This document shows, piece after piece, positions 8,509 through 17,440 of a stretch of 36,991 nucleotides of DNA. Position 1 is the first letter of the stretch. Each line of letters opens with the position of its first letter. Source of the DNA: Chitinophagaceae bacterium (GTDB lineage: Bacteria > Bacteroidota > Bacteroidia > Chitinophagales > Chitinophagaceae); NCBI GenBank assembly GCA_020848815.1, contig JADLHL010000208.1:1-36991 (forward strand), written 5' to 3'. A model generated the notes under the pieces. It did no database searches, was not told the DNA's origin, and worked only from the letters and a program-made list of their open reading frames with translations. A program made the position numbers and the translations under genes.

Positions 8509-11500
8509 ATGCAAATGAAAGGTTTGGTGCGTGTTTTTGCCGCACTCATGGTCATCTTTAGCTTGTACCAGTTGTCTTTCACCTGGTTTGTAGGCAGCCA
8601 TGAAAAGAAGATGAAGGAGAAGGCCGAAAAGCAGGTAAAGGCAGTAATGCCAACCGCTGCCGCCAAATATCCGGGCAATAAAGAATTGCAGGCTCTGTAT
8701 CAGGATTCGATTGATGCTGCCGTGCAAACCCGCTACCAGCGACTGCTGGACAGCACCAGCCAGCAAAAAATTACCTGGTGGGGTTTCAATTATAAAGATG
8801 CCAAAGACCAGGAAGCCAAGCTGGGTCTTGATTTGCAGGGCGGCATGAACGTAACGCTGGAAGTAGGCATGGCCGACTTTTTGCGTTCAAAAGCCAGCTA
8901 TACTGCCGATAAAAACTTCAATGAAGCTCTCAACAAAGCGGTAGCTCAAAAAGCCACCACTGGCCTTGACCTTATTGACCTGTTTGTGCAGCAATACAAA
9001 GCCATTGCCCCCAACAATAAGTTGGCCCCCATTTTCATTGCCAACAGCAATAAAATGCTGAACCTCGAAAGCAGCGATGCAGCAGTGGTAGCTTACCTGC
9101 GCAATGAATCGGATGTGGCTTTTGAAAACACCTTCAAAATTCTGCAAACACGTATCGACCGTTTTGGTGTTGCTTCTCCTACCATCAACCCCGATAAGGT
9201 AAAGAAGATTATTACTGTAGAACTGGCTGGTGTTACAGATAAAGAAAGAGTTCGTCGTTACCTGCAAAGCTCTGCCAACCTGCAGTTTTTTGAAGTATAC
9301 AATATCAGCGAACTCGGTCAGAGCTTCCAAACAGGCGAACAACTGCTGGCCAGTGTGCTGAACAGTGCTGGCGGCGACAGTGCCACCCGTGCACAAGCTG
9401 ATTCTGCAATGCTAAAGGACACCACTGCAGCAGGTATGGCGAAGCGTTTCCCAATTACCAGCGTTATGCAGGTAATTCAACCTCAGCAAGACCCAAGCGG
9501 CAAAGTGGTTTATCCTGGCCCTATTGCCTATGTGCAAACAAAAGACACTGGCATGTTGGGTGAAAGATTGCGCAATCCGGCGTTTTTCAGCCAGTTTCCT
9601 ACAACCATCAAGTTTGTATATGGCTACACAGGTGGCGAAAATGAAAAGAACAATGGAGTGCTGGCTTTATATGCACTGAAAACTGTAGACGGTAGCCGTG
9701 CCAAACTGGAAGGCGAACACGTAAGTGATGCCCGCCAGGATTACGACGAACGTGGCAAAGTGGCCATTAAAATGGAAATGGACAAAGTGGGTACAGGCAT
9801 CTGGGCCCGCATGACTGAGCAAAACGTAGGTAAGGCTATTGCCGTTGTCCTCGACGATTTTGTTCAAACAGCTCCAACAGTAAACACTCCAATTCCTAAC
9901 GGTAGCTCAGAAATTACCGGCGGATATGAAATCAAAGAAGCACAGGATATTGCCGAAATGCTGAAGAGTGGTAAACTGCCTGCGCCTGCTAAAATTGTAG
10001 CAGAGCAAGTAGTGGGTGCTACCCTCGGTCAGGACGCTGTAAATGGCGGTTCACTTGCGTTCCTCATCAGCTTTGGTGTCATCTTCGTTTTCATGCTGTT
10101 GTACTACAACAACAGTGGCTGGATTGCCAACGTATCACTGATTCTGAACCTGCTGTTTACCATTGCCATTCTTACGGCTATGGGTGCCACCTTCACTGCT
10201 GCTGGTATTGCTGGTTTGGTTCTTACCATTGGTATGGCGGTAGATACCAACGTAATTATTTTCGAACGTATCAAAGATGAATTGTCTTGGGGACGTAGCT
10301 ATCAAACAGCGGTAACCAATGGTTATCGTCGTTCACTGTCTCCGGTACTCGATGCTCACGTAACCACATTTATGACTGCTGCCATCCTTTACTATTTTGG
10401 TTTAGGTCCGGTGCGTGGTTTCGCTTATGTACAAATGTGGGGTATCGTACTCAACTTGTTCTGTGGTATCCTTATCAGCCGTACCATTACCGATTGGTTT
10501 ACCAATAAGCAACAGCACCTGGAATACTTTACTACTATTGGTAAAAAGGTTTTCCAACATGCTAAATACAAATTCATTGAGTTTAGAAAAATTGCGTACG
10601 GTATTTCTGTAGTTGTAGCACTGCTGGGCCTGGGTTCACTCATTTATGGTTTCGACTATGGTGTAGAATTCAAAGGTGGCCGTAGCTATACCATTCATTT
10701 CGACCAAAAGGTTGATAATGATGAAGTACGTGAAGAGCTGCAGAAAGTGTTTGGCGAATATCCAATTGTAAAAACATTAGGTGGCAACAACCAGCTGAAC
10801 ATTACCACTGCCTATAAAATTGAAGAAGTAGGAGCAAATGTTGACAGCTCAGTTGAACGTACGCTGTACACTGGTTTGGCTAAGTTTCTGCCAAAAGATG
10901 CCAGCTTCGAAAGCTTCGAGCAGACCTATAAAGTAGGTTCTCAAACTGTATTGCCTACCATTTCAGAAGACCTGAAACGTGGCGCTATTTTGGCAACAGT
11001 ATTTTCTTTGTTGATCATTATGGGGTACATCTTCATCCGCTTCCGCGACTGGAGATACAGCCTTGGTACCATTGTGGCTTTGATGCACGACGTATTGGTA
11101 ACCTTGGCAGTATTTAGCTTCCTGCGTCACATTGTACCATTCTCGCTAGAAATAGATCAGCACTTTATTGCTGCCATCCTTACGGTTATTGGTTTCTCGA
11201 TGAACGATACCATTATCGTATTCGACCGTATCCGTGAGAACAGCCAGAACATGCATGCATCAGACAATGGCACTATCATCAACAAATCTATCAATGATAC
11301 GCTGAGCCGTACCATCATGACATCACTCACCGTGTTCCTTACCATCCTCATTCTGTTTATTGTAGGTGGCGAAGTAACCCGTGGTTTTGCTTTTGCAATG
11401 CTGATTGGTGTAATTACCGGTACGTACTCATCTATCTTCGTAGCAGCCCCCATTTTGGTTGACTTTGCAAAAGGTCGTCCTTTAGGAAAAGCTGAAGCTC

Positions 11501-11529
11501 CTGTAAAAACAAAGCCTACGGCTAAATAG
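8509..11529 (+). CDS. secDF: fused protein translocase subunit SecDF
   Basis: Inner-membrane RND-type motor that uses the proton gradient to help pull proteins through SecYEG. SecD and SecF are one 1006-residue chain here, as is usual in Bacteroidota and some Firmicutes. An N-terminal membrane helix (about 7-27) is followed by LGLDLQGGMNVTLEV (about 105-119) and a large periplasmic part. The SecD membrane bundle holds GLVLTIGMAVDTNVIIFERIK (from about 569), with the conserved Asp of the proton path. SecF begins near 690, with GFDYGVEFKGGRSY (about 713-726) and GFSMNDTIIVFDRIREN (about 894-910). A longer-than-usual insert lies between the first SecD motifs (about 120-200). The tail is basic (KTKPTAK). 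ATG 8509 gives a good N-terminal helix. It ends at a strong terminator, so it is monocistronic. Confidence 0.97.
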   Translation: MQMKGLVRVFAALMVIFSLYQLSFTWFVGSHEKKMKEKAEKQVKAVMPTAAAKYPGNKELQALYQDSIDAAVQTRYQRLLDSTSQQKITWWGFNYKDAKDQEAKLGLDLQGGMNVTLEVGMADFLRSKASYTADKNFNEALNKAVAQKATTGLDLIDLFVQQYKAIAPNNKLAPIFIANSNKMLNLESSDAAVVAYLRNESDVAFENTFKILQTRIDRFGVASPTINPDKVKKIITVELAGVTDKERVRRYLQSSANLQFFEVYNISELGQSFQTGEQLLASVLNSAGGDSATRAQADSAMLKDTTAAGMAKRFPITSVMQVIQPQQDPSGKVVYPGPIAYVQTKDTGMLGERLRNPAFFSQFPTTIKFVYGYTGGENEKNNGVLALYALKTVDGSRAKLEGEHVSDARQDYDERGKVAIKMEMDKVGTGIWARMTEQNVGKAIAVVLDDFVQTAPTVNTPIPNGSSEITGGYEIKEAQDIAEMLKSGKLPAPAKIVAEQVVGATLGQDAVNGGSLAFLISFGVIFVFMLLYYNNSGWIANVSLILNLLFTIAILTAMGATFTAAGIAGLVLTIGMAVDTNVIIFERIKDELSWGRSYQTAVTNGYRRSLSPVLDAHVTTFMTAAILYYFGLGPVRGFAYVQMWGIVLNLFCGILISRTITDWFTNKQQHLEYFTTIGKKVFQHAKYKFIEFRKIAYGISVVVALLGLGSLIYGFDYGVEFKGGRSYTIHFDQKVDNDEVREELQKVFGEYPIVKTLGGNNQLNITTAYKIEEVGANVDSSVERTLYTGLAKFLPKDASFESFEQTYKVGSQTVLPTISEDLKRGAILATVFSLLIIMGYIFIRFRDWRYSLGTIVALMHDVLVTLAVFSFLRHIVPFSLEIDQHFIAAILTVIGFSMNDTIIVFDRIRENSQNMHASDNGTIINKSINDTLSRTIMTSLTVFLTILILFIVGGEVTRGFAFAMLIGVITGTYSSIFVAAPILVDFAKGRPLGKAEAPVKTKPTAK

Positions 11530-11556
11530 TATAATCGATTGCTTGTGATTGTACCT

Positions 11557-11585
11557 AAACCACCCTTTCGAGGGTGGTTTTTTTA
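11557..11585 (+). terminator. secDF intrinsic terminator
   Basis: A 10-bp stem AAACCACCCT / AGGGTGGTTT (11557-11566 and 11571-11580) closed by a TTCG tetraloop and followed by further T residues. It starts 28 bases after the secDF stop. Confidence 0.92.
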
Positions 11586-11671
11586 TTGCCGAACAATGCG
11601 AAACGAAAGTTGAAATAAGCAGATAAATCAAGGGAACTCCCTAACTTGCCTGCACTATAAAAACTGCATGT

Positions 11672-12079
11672 ATGCCTTATAAAATCATTGACATAGAGGG
11701 GATTGGAGAAACCTACGGAGCACGGCTAAACAAAGAAGGAATCATGACCACAACAGACTTGCTAAAAGTAGGTGGCACCAAACAAGGCCGGGCTAAAATC
11801 GCTACCGCTACACACCTGCCCGAAAGCCTGATTTTAACCTGGGTAAACCATGCTGATTTGATGCGCATAAAAGGTATTGCCGGACAAATAAGCGAACTAC
11901 TGGAAGCTGCCGGTGTAGACAGTGTAATGGAACTGAAGGGTCGCAACGCTGCAAATCTTCACGAAAAACTGATGGCTGTAAACGAAGAGTTTGGCTTATC
12001 TGGAAAAGTGCCATCGGTACATGAACTGGAAAACATGATAGCTGAAGCCAAAACGATGTCGCCTGCTGTTGAGCATTGA
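11672..12079 (+). CDS. DUF4332 domain protein (helix-hairpin-helix)
   Basis: A 135-residue soluble protein made almost entirely of a DUF4332-type domain. It contains two helix-hairpin-helix-like units: IIDIEGIGETYGARLNKEGI (about 5-24) and MRIKGIAGQISELLEAAGVD (about 63-82), each with the IxGIG-type turn that contacts DNA or RNA backbone in related folds. The second half (MELKGRNAANLHEKLMAVNE) repeats the HhH-like pattern. Family members are widespread in Bacteroidota and cyanobacteria and have no firmly assigned role; nucleic-acid binding is inference from the fold. ATG 11672 starts directly at the first motif. It has its own upstream region after the secDF terminator. Confidence 0.85.
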   Translation: MPYKIIDIEGIGETYGARLNKEGIMTTTDLLKVGGTKQGRAKIATATHLPESLILTWVNHADLMRIKGIAGQISELLEAAGVDSVMELKGRNAANLHEKLMAVNEEFGLSGKVPSVHELENMIAEAKTMSPAVEH

Positions 12080-12106
12080 TAAAGTGTACAACTTCAAACA
12101 ACCATA

Positions 12107-12140
12107 AATACGGGTCAGTGAATCATCACTGGCCCGTATT
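12107..12140. terminator. hairpin at convergent gene ends, overlapping coding sequence
   Basis: A 14-bp stem AATACGGGTCAGTG / CACTGGCCCGTATT (12107-12120 and 12127-12140) with one G-T wobble and a 6-base loop. The right arm encodes the last residues of the minus-strand beta-helix gene, whose stop lies at the loop edge. It probably ends transcripts of both the DUF4332 gene and the beta-helix gene, although the T-tracts are short (TATT). Confidence 0.6.
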
Positions 12141-13934
12141 GCTGATGAGCAAATGAGCTCCGCTTTGTGTAGTTACTTGTTGCTGGTTGCTGTTCAAACT
12201 TCTGCACCATGCAAGACCAGCAATGGTAACAGCATGCTGCAACACAACATCATCTTCATACGTTGGCACTCTTCCCACATTCCAGGTAGTGGGATCATTC
12301 CAAGCACCTGATTTTACAGTAGTAATACTGGGGTAAAAACTTAGTACAAAGGTACCTAAAGCGGCACTGGTATGCTTCGGTGGCATGGGTGTAATACCCA
12401 ATGTTGGCGCCACTTCTGTCAACTTCATCGGCAGTTTAAAACTTGCCCCATTGTACAGCCCCTTACTCAGTGGTACATACAAAGAACGCTGTACATCGTA
12501 CAATGAAAACTGCATACCATTGTGCTCGTTGAAATTGTAGTTAATGAGCATAGAATCTAACTGCGCATAATTCGTGACGGTGATGTAATAAGTGTTTCGT
12601 TGATACTTATTACGCCTTACAAAAGCATTCTGCTCTGTAAATGTTCCGTTTACAAAACTGCTGTGCTGATCTATATTAAAACTGTCTTTCCATTTAGTGA
12701 AAGTAAGATCTGAAAATGGCGTATTGTAAGCTGGCTCATTAGTACGGTAAGTATTACTATCCCAGTTGCTGAAAGGGCTGGCACCAGCCGATAGTTCGAT
12801 TACGTTCCTTACGCCATCGTTATTTGGTTTGTAGCTAAATAAGTGGTTGTGTTTAAACACTCCGGAGTCCCATTGATGCATTTTTAAAGGCAATGGGTCG
12901 CCATACAAATGATTGCGTTGAAACGATACAAAACTATCACTGAGTAATTCATCCTGATATCCAAGTTCTGTATTTTCTCTAAAGTCCCAGTACTTCCAAT
13001 ATTGAGGCAAAATATTGTCGGCTGTATCCCGAAATAAGACATTGTCGTGAATGTACAAATCGCTTACTCTTGTTACACCTGGGGTAGCATTGGTTCTGCC
13101 ACTGGTTTCAGCACCCACTACAATATTTCGTCTTCTTGCCTGGGCCGGACGAGCTAATGAGCCCATATTAAAAATTGTACAGCTATCAATGATGAGCCCT
13201 TTTAATTTATTGGCAGTTGCCGAAGCATAAAATTGTACGCCAATACTAAAGCCGTTGAATATAAAACTATTCCTTACCGCTTTGGGCTGTGCACCATCTG
13301 CATTTTGTGTGTAAATGGCAGGACCATGACCTCTGTCAAGCGCTGAAAACCCGTTGTTGTACAAAAAACATCCATAAATCTCTGCATTCAATGAGGTGCT
13401 CCAATAGCCTATTCCAACTCCGGGCACATCATGCACTTTGCAATTAATCAACTTAATACTGTTGCCATATATCTGCATGCCGATAGATTGATGAATATCG
13501 GTAGCATTGTTACTGTTGCTGCCATTGCTGACTCTTGTCGGAGATGTATTTTCAATTTCAAGATTAACCAGCCAAACATAATTGCCGTTTAATTCAAGGG
13601 TTACCACATTGCTGTTTGTACCTGTATAACTATCAAGCACTACCCTTTCACCCGGATATGCCTGATAAACCAAGGGCTTCGTCAAGGTTCCGTCAGCATC
13701 CAATACAAACGTGCCATTGTATCTTCCACCTCTTATCCAAACGGTATCGCCTCCGGTAAGTCTTGATGCTGGCATTCGAAACGCAGTGTCCAATGCCCAT
13801 GGCTGAGTAATCGTACCGGGATTATTAGGATGACCATTGACAGCTACAAAAAACTGCCTGCCGTTGGCTGGTACCAGCAATGCACTACTAAGCAATAACA
13901 CTACAACAACTATAGAAATATTGAGAAACCGCAT
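12126..13934 (-). CDS. exported right-handed parallel beta-helix protein
   Basis: Exported protein, probably binding or cutting a polysaccharide; substrate unknown. The 602-residue product starts with a signal peptide (MRFLNISIVVVVLLLSSALL, likely cut near residue 26). Next comes a typical opening of pectate-lyase-like helices, FFVAVNGHPNNPGTITQPW, with GGDTVWIRGGRYNG (about 60-73) and PLVYQAYPGERVVLDS. The core (about 90-400) has repeated short strand turns (NYVWLVNLEIEN, NSIKLINCKVHD, NAEIYGCFLYNNG, KLKGLIIDSCTIFN), as in PbH1/DUF1565-type proteins. The last 65 residues (SGAWNDPTTWNVGRVPTYEDDVV) resemble the start of a G8-like domain and then stop abruptly. No T9SS sorting domain follows. 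It is divergent from the FAD oxidoreductase gene, and its 3' end lies in a hairpin. Confidence 0.8.
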   Translation of the reverse strand: MRFLNISIVVVVLLLSSALLVPANGRQFFVAVNGHPNNPGTITQPWALDTAFRMPASRLTGGDTVWIRGGRYNGTFVLDADGTLTKPLVYQAYPGERVVLDSYTGTNSNVVTLELNGNYVWLVNLEIENTSPTRVSNGSNSNNATDIHQSIGMQIYGNSIKLINCKVHDVPGVGIGYWSTSLNAEIYGCFLYNNGFSALDRGHGPAIYTQNADGAQPKAVRNSFIFNGFSIGVQFYASATANKLKGLIIDSCTIFNMGSLARPAQARRRNIVVGAETSGRTNATPGVTRVSDLYIHDNVLFRDTADNILPQYWKYWDFRENTELGYQDELLSDSFVSFQRNHLYGDPLPLKMHQWDSGVFKHNHLFSYKPNNDGVRNVIELSAGASPFSNWDSNTYRTNEPAYNTPFSDLTFTKWKDSFNIDQHSSFVNGTFTEQNAFVRRNKYQRNTYYITVTNYAQLDSMLINYNFNEHNGMQFSLYDVQRSLYVPLSKGLYNGASFKLPMKLTEVAPTLGITPMPPKHTSAALGTFVLSFYPSITTVKSGAWNDPTTWNVGRVPTYEDDVVLQHAVTIAGLAWCRSLNSNQQQVTTQSGAHLLISNTGQ

Positions 13935-14010
13935 ACAACATTTTTCAATTGAGGAATATACGGTTCAGGGCTTCGAACATGAAGGTAAATACAATTGACT
14001 GCTTTTGAGT

Positions 14011-14037
14011 AATGCTGTTGAATATATTAACAGCATT
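14011..14037. promoter_or_regulatory. 27-bp inverted repeat between divergent genes (candidate operator)
   Basis: AATGCTGTT (14011-14019) and AACAGCATT (14029-14037) form perfect 9-bp arms around an AT-rich 9-base centre. It lies in the 202-bp gap between the divergent beta-helix and oxidoreductase genes, 77 bases from the first start and 99 from the second. There is no T-tract, so a protein-binding dyad is more likely than a terminator. No regulator is encoded beside it. Confidence 0.4.
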
Positions 14038-14136
14038 CAAATAGCTCTCTTTTTCAAATGCTTTATCAAAAAAATAATCCATGGAAAAATCAATGCATGA
14101 AACACTTAATTTTCATAAAGATTGACCAATACAAAC

Positions 14137-16008
14137 ATGCATAATTCATTCAGATATTTAAGTCTTCTCTCTTGTTCAATTTTGCTTACAAGCCAATGGG
14201 CTGTTGCGCAACTGCATACACAAACGGCGGTGCTCGTTATTGGCGGTGGTACCGGCGGCACCGCGGCGGCCATTCAATCGGCAAGGTTGAATGCCCCTAC
14301 ATTGCTCATAGAACCATCGTCTTGGCTGGGCGGAATGATATCCGCAGCGGGTGTTTCCTGTACCGATGGCAATCATCAATTGCCATCCGGCATTTGGCAG
14401 GAATTTCGGCAGCAGCTGTACCAACATTATGGCACTACATCTTTAGCCACAGGCTGGGTAAGTCATACCAATTTCGAACCGCATGTTAGTAATATGGTTT
14501 GGCAACAATTGGCCAAAAAAGAAAAATGGCTGACCGTAATGCACGGATGGCAATTTGTGCGATGCAAGATCATAAACCAGCAAGTAACTGGTGCTGTATT
14601 TGTGCATACGCAAAGAAAAGACAGCTTGTATGTTGATGCTCAAATAACCATCGACGCCACCGAGCTGGGCGATGTAATGGCCAGCACAGGTGCCCGGTAC
14701 GATGTGGGCATGGAAGCAGACGCCATTACCCAAGAGCATGTGGGCATCAAGGAATCTAACGAGATTATTCAAGACCTTACCTATGTGGCCATTTTGAAAG
14801 ATTATGGTTCCAAAGCGGATTGCACCATTGCCAAACCTGTTGGCTATACGCCAGCAGAATTTGATGCAGCTTGTACCAACTATTATCAAAATTTCAGCCG
14901 CCAGAAACCAACGGTGGATGCACAAAAAATGCTGAACTACGGCAAGCTGCCCAATGGTAAATACATGATCAACTGGCCGAAAGAAGGCAACGATCATTAT
15001 GTAAACATTATCAACATGACGCCTGATGAAAGAGAGCAGGCATTGGTGGCGGCCAAACAAACAACCTTGCGTTTTATCTATTTTATACAAACGCAGTTGG
15101 GCTACAAAAATCTCGGGCTTGCTGATGATGAATTTCCCACTGCTGATAAGTTACCATTTTATCCATACCACCGCGAAGGCAGGCGCAGCAAAGGTTTGGT
15201 CCGGTTTACACTGCCGGATATTGCGCAGCCTTTTTCCCAAAAAACTGCTTTGTACAGAACGGGTATCGCCGTTGGAGATTATCCTGTCGATCATCACCAC
15301 CGCAAAAATGCATTGGCACCACAGCACCTGAGTTTTTACCCTGTCCCCTCTTTCAATGTGCCGCTTGGCGCTTTGATACCTGAAAAAATGCAACGATTAA
15401 TTGTTGCAGAAAAAGCCATCAGTGTGAGCAATGTGGTGAACGGAACGACCCGTTTGCAACCAGTAGTAATGCTCACTGGTCAGGCTGCAGGTGTATTAGC
15501 CGCTATGAGTTATTCTCAAATGAAACAACCTGCAGCAATACAAGTGCGTGATGTGCAGGAAACACTGCTGCAGCAGGGAGCCATGATTATGCCTTATCTG
15601 GATGTACCACCTACTGACAAGCATTTTATAGCCATTCAAAAAATTGGTGCCACAGGTATGTTAAAAGGCAAAGGCATTCCCAAAGGCTGGGCCAATGAAA
15701 CTCGGTTCTATCCCGACAGCATGGCCGCTACTCAAGAAGTAATCAGCGGATTAAAATCCTATTTCGAAAATGTTCCCAGCTTAAAGAATACAAACCTGAT
15801 AATGGCCGATCTCATCAATCTGCTGGCTGCCTTGATGAATACAAACCCTACTAAACTATCGGCGAAAGCAAATCAGTTAATGCCTGATTTAAAACCAAAC
15901 GAACCACTCTCCAGAAGAACAGTTGCGGTCTTAATCAACGAGTTTTTGCAACCCTTTGAGCGTTTCCAAATCGACCATTCCGGTGCATGGATACAACCCG
16001 CTAAATGA
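14137..16008 (+). CDS. exported FAD-dependent oxidoreductase (PF12831 type)
   Basis: Flavoprotein oxidoreductase, substrate unknown; relatives are common in carbohydrate-use loci of Bacteroidota and Planctomycetes. The 623-residue product has a signal peptide (residues 1-24, ending QWAVA before Gln25) and the dinucleotide-binding fold AVLVIGGGTGGTAAAIQSAR (31-50). Next are WLGGMISAAGVSCTDGNH, typical of this family, and VDAQITIDATELGDVMASTGARYDVG, the second FAD contact. A C-terminal FAD-closing segment reads LTGQAAGVLAAMSY. The last 130 residues (about 495-623) look like a separate module related to SLH repeats (AIQKIGATGMLKGKG, then RFYPDSMAATQEV, then PLSRRTVAVLINEFL). I start at ATG 14137; a TTG five codons upstream adds only MTNTN. 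The next gene follows after 76 bases, probably in the same unit. Confidence 0.87.
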   Translation: MHNSFRYLSLLSCSILLTSQWAVAQLHTQTAVLVIGGGTGGTAAAIQSARLNAPTLLIEPSSWLGGMISAAGVSCTDGNHQLPSGIWQEFRQQLYQHYGTTSLATGWVSHTNFEPHVSNMVWQQLAKKEKWLTVMHGWQFVRCKIINQQVTGAVFVHTQRKDSLYVDAQITIDATELGDVMASTGARYDVGMEADAITQEHVGIKESNEIIQDLTYVAILKDYGSKADCTIAKPVGYTPAEFDAACTNYYQNFSRQKPTVDAQKMLNYGKLPNGKYMINWPKEGNDHYVNIINMTPDEREQALVAAKQTTLRFIYFIQTQLGYKNLGLADDEFPTADKLPFYPYHREGRRSKGLVRFTLPDIAQPFSQKTALYRTGIAVGDYPVDHHHRKNALAPQHLSFYPVPSFNVPLGALIPEKMQRLIVAEKAISVSNVVNGTTRLQPVVMLTGQAAGVLAAMSYSQMKQPAAIQVRDVQETLLQQGAMIMPYLDVPPTDKHFIAIQKIGATGMLKGKGIPKGWANETRFYPDSMAATQEVISGLKSYFENVPSLKNTNLIMADLINLLAALMNTNPTKLSAKANQLMPDLKPNEPLSRRTVAVLINEFLQPFERFQIDHSGAWIQPAK

Positions 16009-16084
16009 AATAATTTGGCACACCCCGTGTATAACCATCTGCTACGCAAAACCTTTTCCAAAGAATGGCAGAAGTTTGCCTGTT

Positions 16085-17383
16085 ATGGCAGCAACTCAAT
16101 ACAGTAAATGGTTATTGACGGTAATATTTACCGCTTCTTTTTTTGCAGCGAAAACACAGTTGTATTTCGATAAGGAAAAAATCATTTCTCCTTACACCAT
16201 CCAAAACGAGAAGGCTGAAAAAAGAAAACAACGCCTGATTGATCAGGCCAACTCACTGAATACACTCAACATTGACAGCAGCGATGGTGAATTAGAATCG
16301 GCACTATGGGCTGTAGGCCAGTTTTTGGTACGTACACCGCAAAGCGATGCAGGCGTGGCCCGGCTGATGCAACAATTCGGCCGTTTGTCATCGGGCAACC
16401 AACGGGCATTAATGGAACTGGTGTATGGCTTGTATCCCAATGAGTTTATTACAGAAGCCAAACGCATTGTACAACAAACGGATCATCCCAAACTGTTTGC
16501 ACAAACTGCCAGCTACTTATACCGGGCCGATGCAAGCTTGCAAAACTGGTTGTTGCAATTGCTGCCCAAGCGTTTTCCCAATTATAGCAGCCATGATTTA
16601 TTGATAGCATTGCAACAGCATTTACAAAAAAGCAATGCTGCTACACTTCCTGCTTTAGATAGCTTATTTGCCCACCAGCAACTGCACAAATTCAAAGTGG
16701 TGTATTCATTTCAGCGCAGCCATCGCAATGCACCCGGACTAGCAGTAGTGCAGCAAGCTGATGGTCGCTTTGCCAAAGACGAACAGGGCCAACTGAAATC
16801 TTTTGTGCAACTGGCCCGCTCTGCCAGCAACCTGCCTTATTTCATTACCAATGGCAGTACACCGCAGGGTTTGTATGCCATTACGGGTACTGGCATTTCC
16901 AAAAATGTATTCATTGGCCCCACGCCCAACCTGCAAATGGTGATGATGCACGAAGTAAATCCCCCCACTTTTACGCATTATTTTCCTATTGTATTTAATG
17001 CGCCTCCCGAGAAATTATACCGCAGTTATTTCCCCTCCAACTGGCAGCAATGGAGCGGTTTAATGGAAGCGTATCAGGCGGGCAAAATTGGCCGCAGCGA
17101 AATCATTGCACACGGCACTACCATTGATCCGGAGTGGTTCAAAGGCCAGCCCTACTACCCCATTTCACCTACGCTGGGTTGCTTGTGTGGCAGAGAAATC
17201 TGGGACCCGAAAACAGGTAAAATCAGCAACAGCGACCAATTAAATCTGGTAAACACATTTATTGAAACACCAGGTACAAAAGGTTATCTCATCGTACTCA
17301 ATTTAGATGACAAACCGGGGCCGGTTACACCCGATGAAATTGCTCCCATCATTGAGCGTTTTGAAAAAAGTATAGAGCAATAG
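16085..17383 (+). CDS. exported protein with L,D-transpeptidase-like C-terminal half
   Basis: Not a family I can name. The 432-residue product from ATG 16085 has a signal peptide (MAATQYSKWLLTVIFTASFF, cleaved near AKT-Q). The first half (about 25-200) is helical, with HEAT/TPR-like pairs (GNQRALMELVYGLYPNEF, KLFAQTASYLYRADASLQNW). The second half has the order of elements of a YkuD fold: PQGLYAITG (260-268), GRSEIIAHGTTI (336-347) with His343, then SPTLGCLCG with Cys366, then SDQLNLVNTFI and GTKGYLIVLNL. YkuD enzymes use H...(S/T)xGC; here His and Cys are 23 apart, slightly more than usual, and the Arg/Asn after Cys is Leu. Catalysis is therefore inference. A longer frame from 15956 overlaps the oxidoreductase gene and has no signal peptide at its start. 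It ends at a bidirectional terminator. Confidence 0.75.
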   Translation: MAATQYSKWLLTVIFTASFFAAKTQLYFDKEKIISPYTIQNEKAEKRKQRLIDQANSLNTLNIDSSDGELESALWAVGQFLVRTPQSDAGVARLMQQFGRLSSGNQRALMELVYGLYPNEFITEAKRIVQQTDHPKLFAQTASYLYRADASLQNWLLQLLPKRFPNYSSHDLLIALQQHLQKSNAATLPALDSLFAHQQLHKFKVVYSFQRSHRNAPGLAVVQQADGRFAKDEQGQLKSFVQLARSASNLPYFITNGSTPQGLYAITGTGISKNVFIGPTPNLQMVMMHEVNPPTFTHYFPIVFNAPPEKLYRSYFPSNWQQWSGLMEAYQAGKIGRSEIIAHGTTIDPEWFKGQPYYPISPTLGCLCGREIWDPKTGKISNSDQLNLVNTFIETPGTKGYLIVLNLDDKPGPVTPDEIAPIIERFEKSIEQ

Positions 17384-17391
17384 CCATCAAC

Positions 17392-17423
17392 AAGAACGCC
17401 ACCCGTAAACAGGTGGCGTTCTT
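17392..17423. terminator. bidirectional intrinsic terminator
   Basis: A perfect 12-bp stem AAGAACGCCACC / GGTGGCGTTCTT (17392-17403 and 17412-17423) with an 8-base loop, followed by T residues. It lies between the convergent ends of the L,D-transpeptidase-like gene (+) and the Fe-S carrier gene (-). Confidence 0.9.
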
Positions 17424-17440
17424 TATTTGTTTTGAAAAAT

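Noticed and set aside
14443..15090. 215-codon open frame antisense to the FAD oxidoreductase
   Set aside because: Lies wholly inside a well-supported gene and has low-complexity His/Cys-rich composition without any motif.
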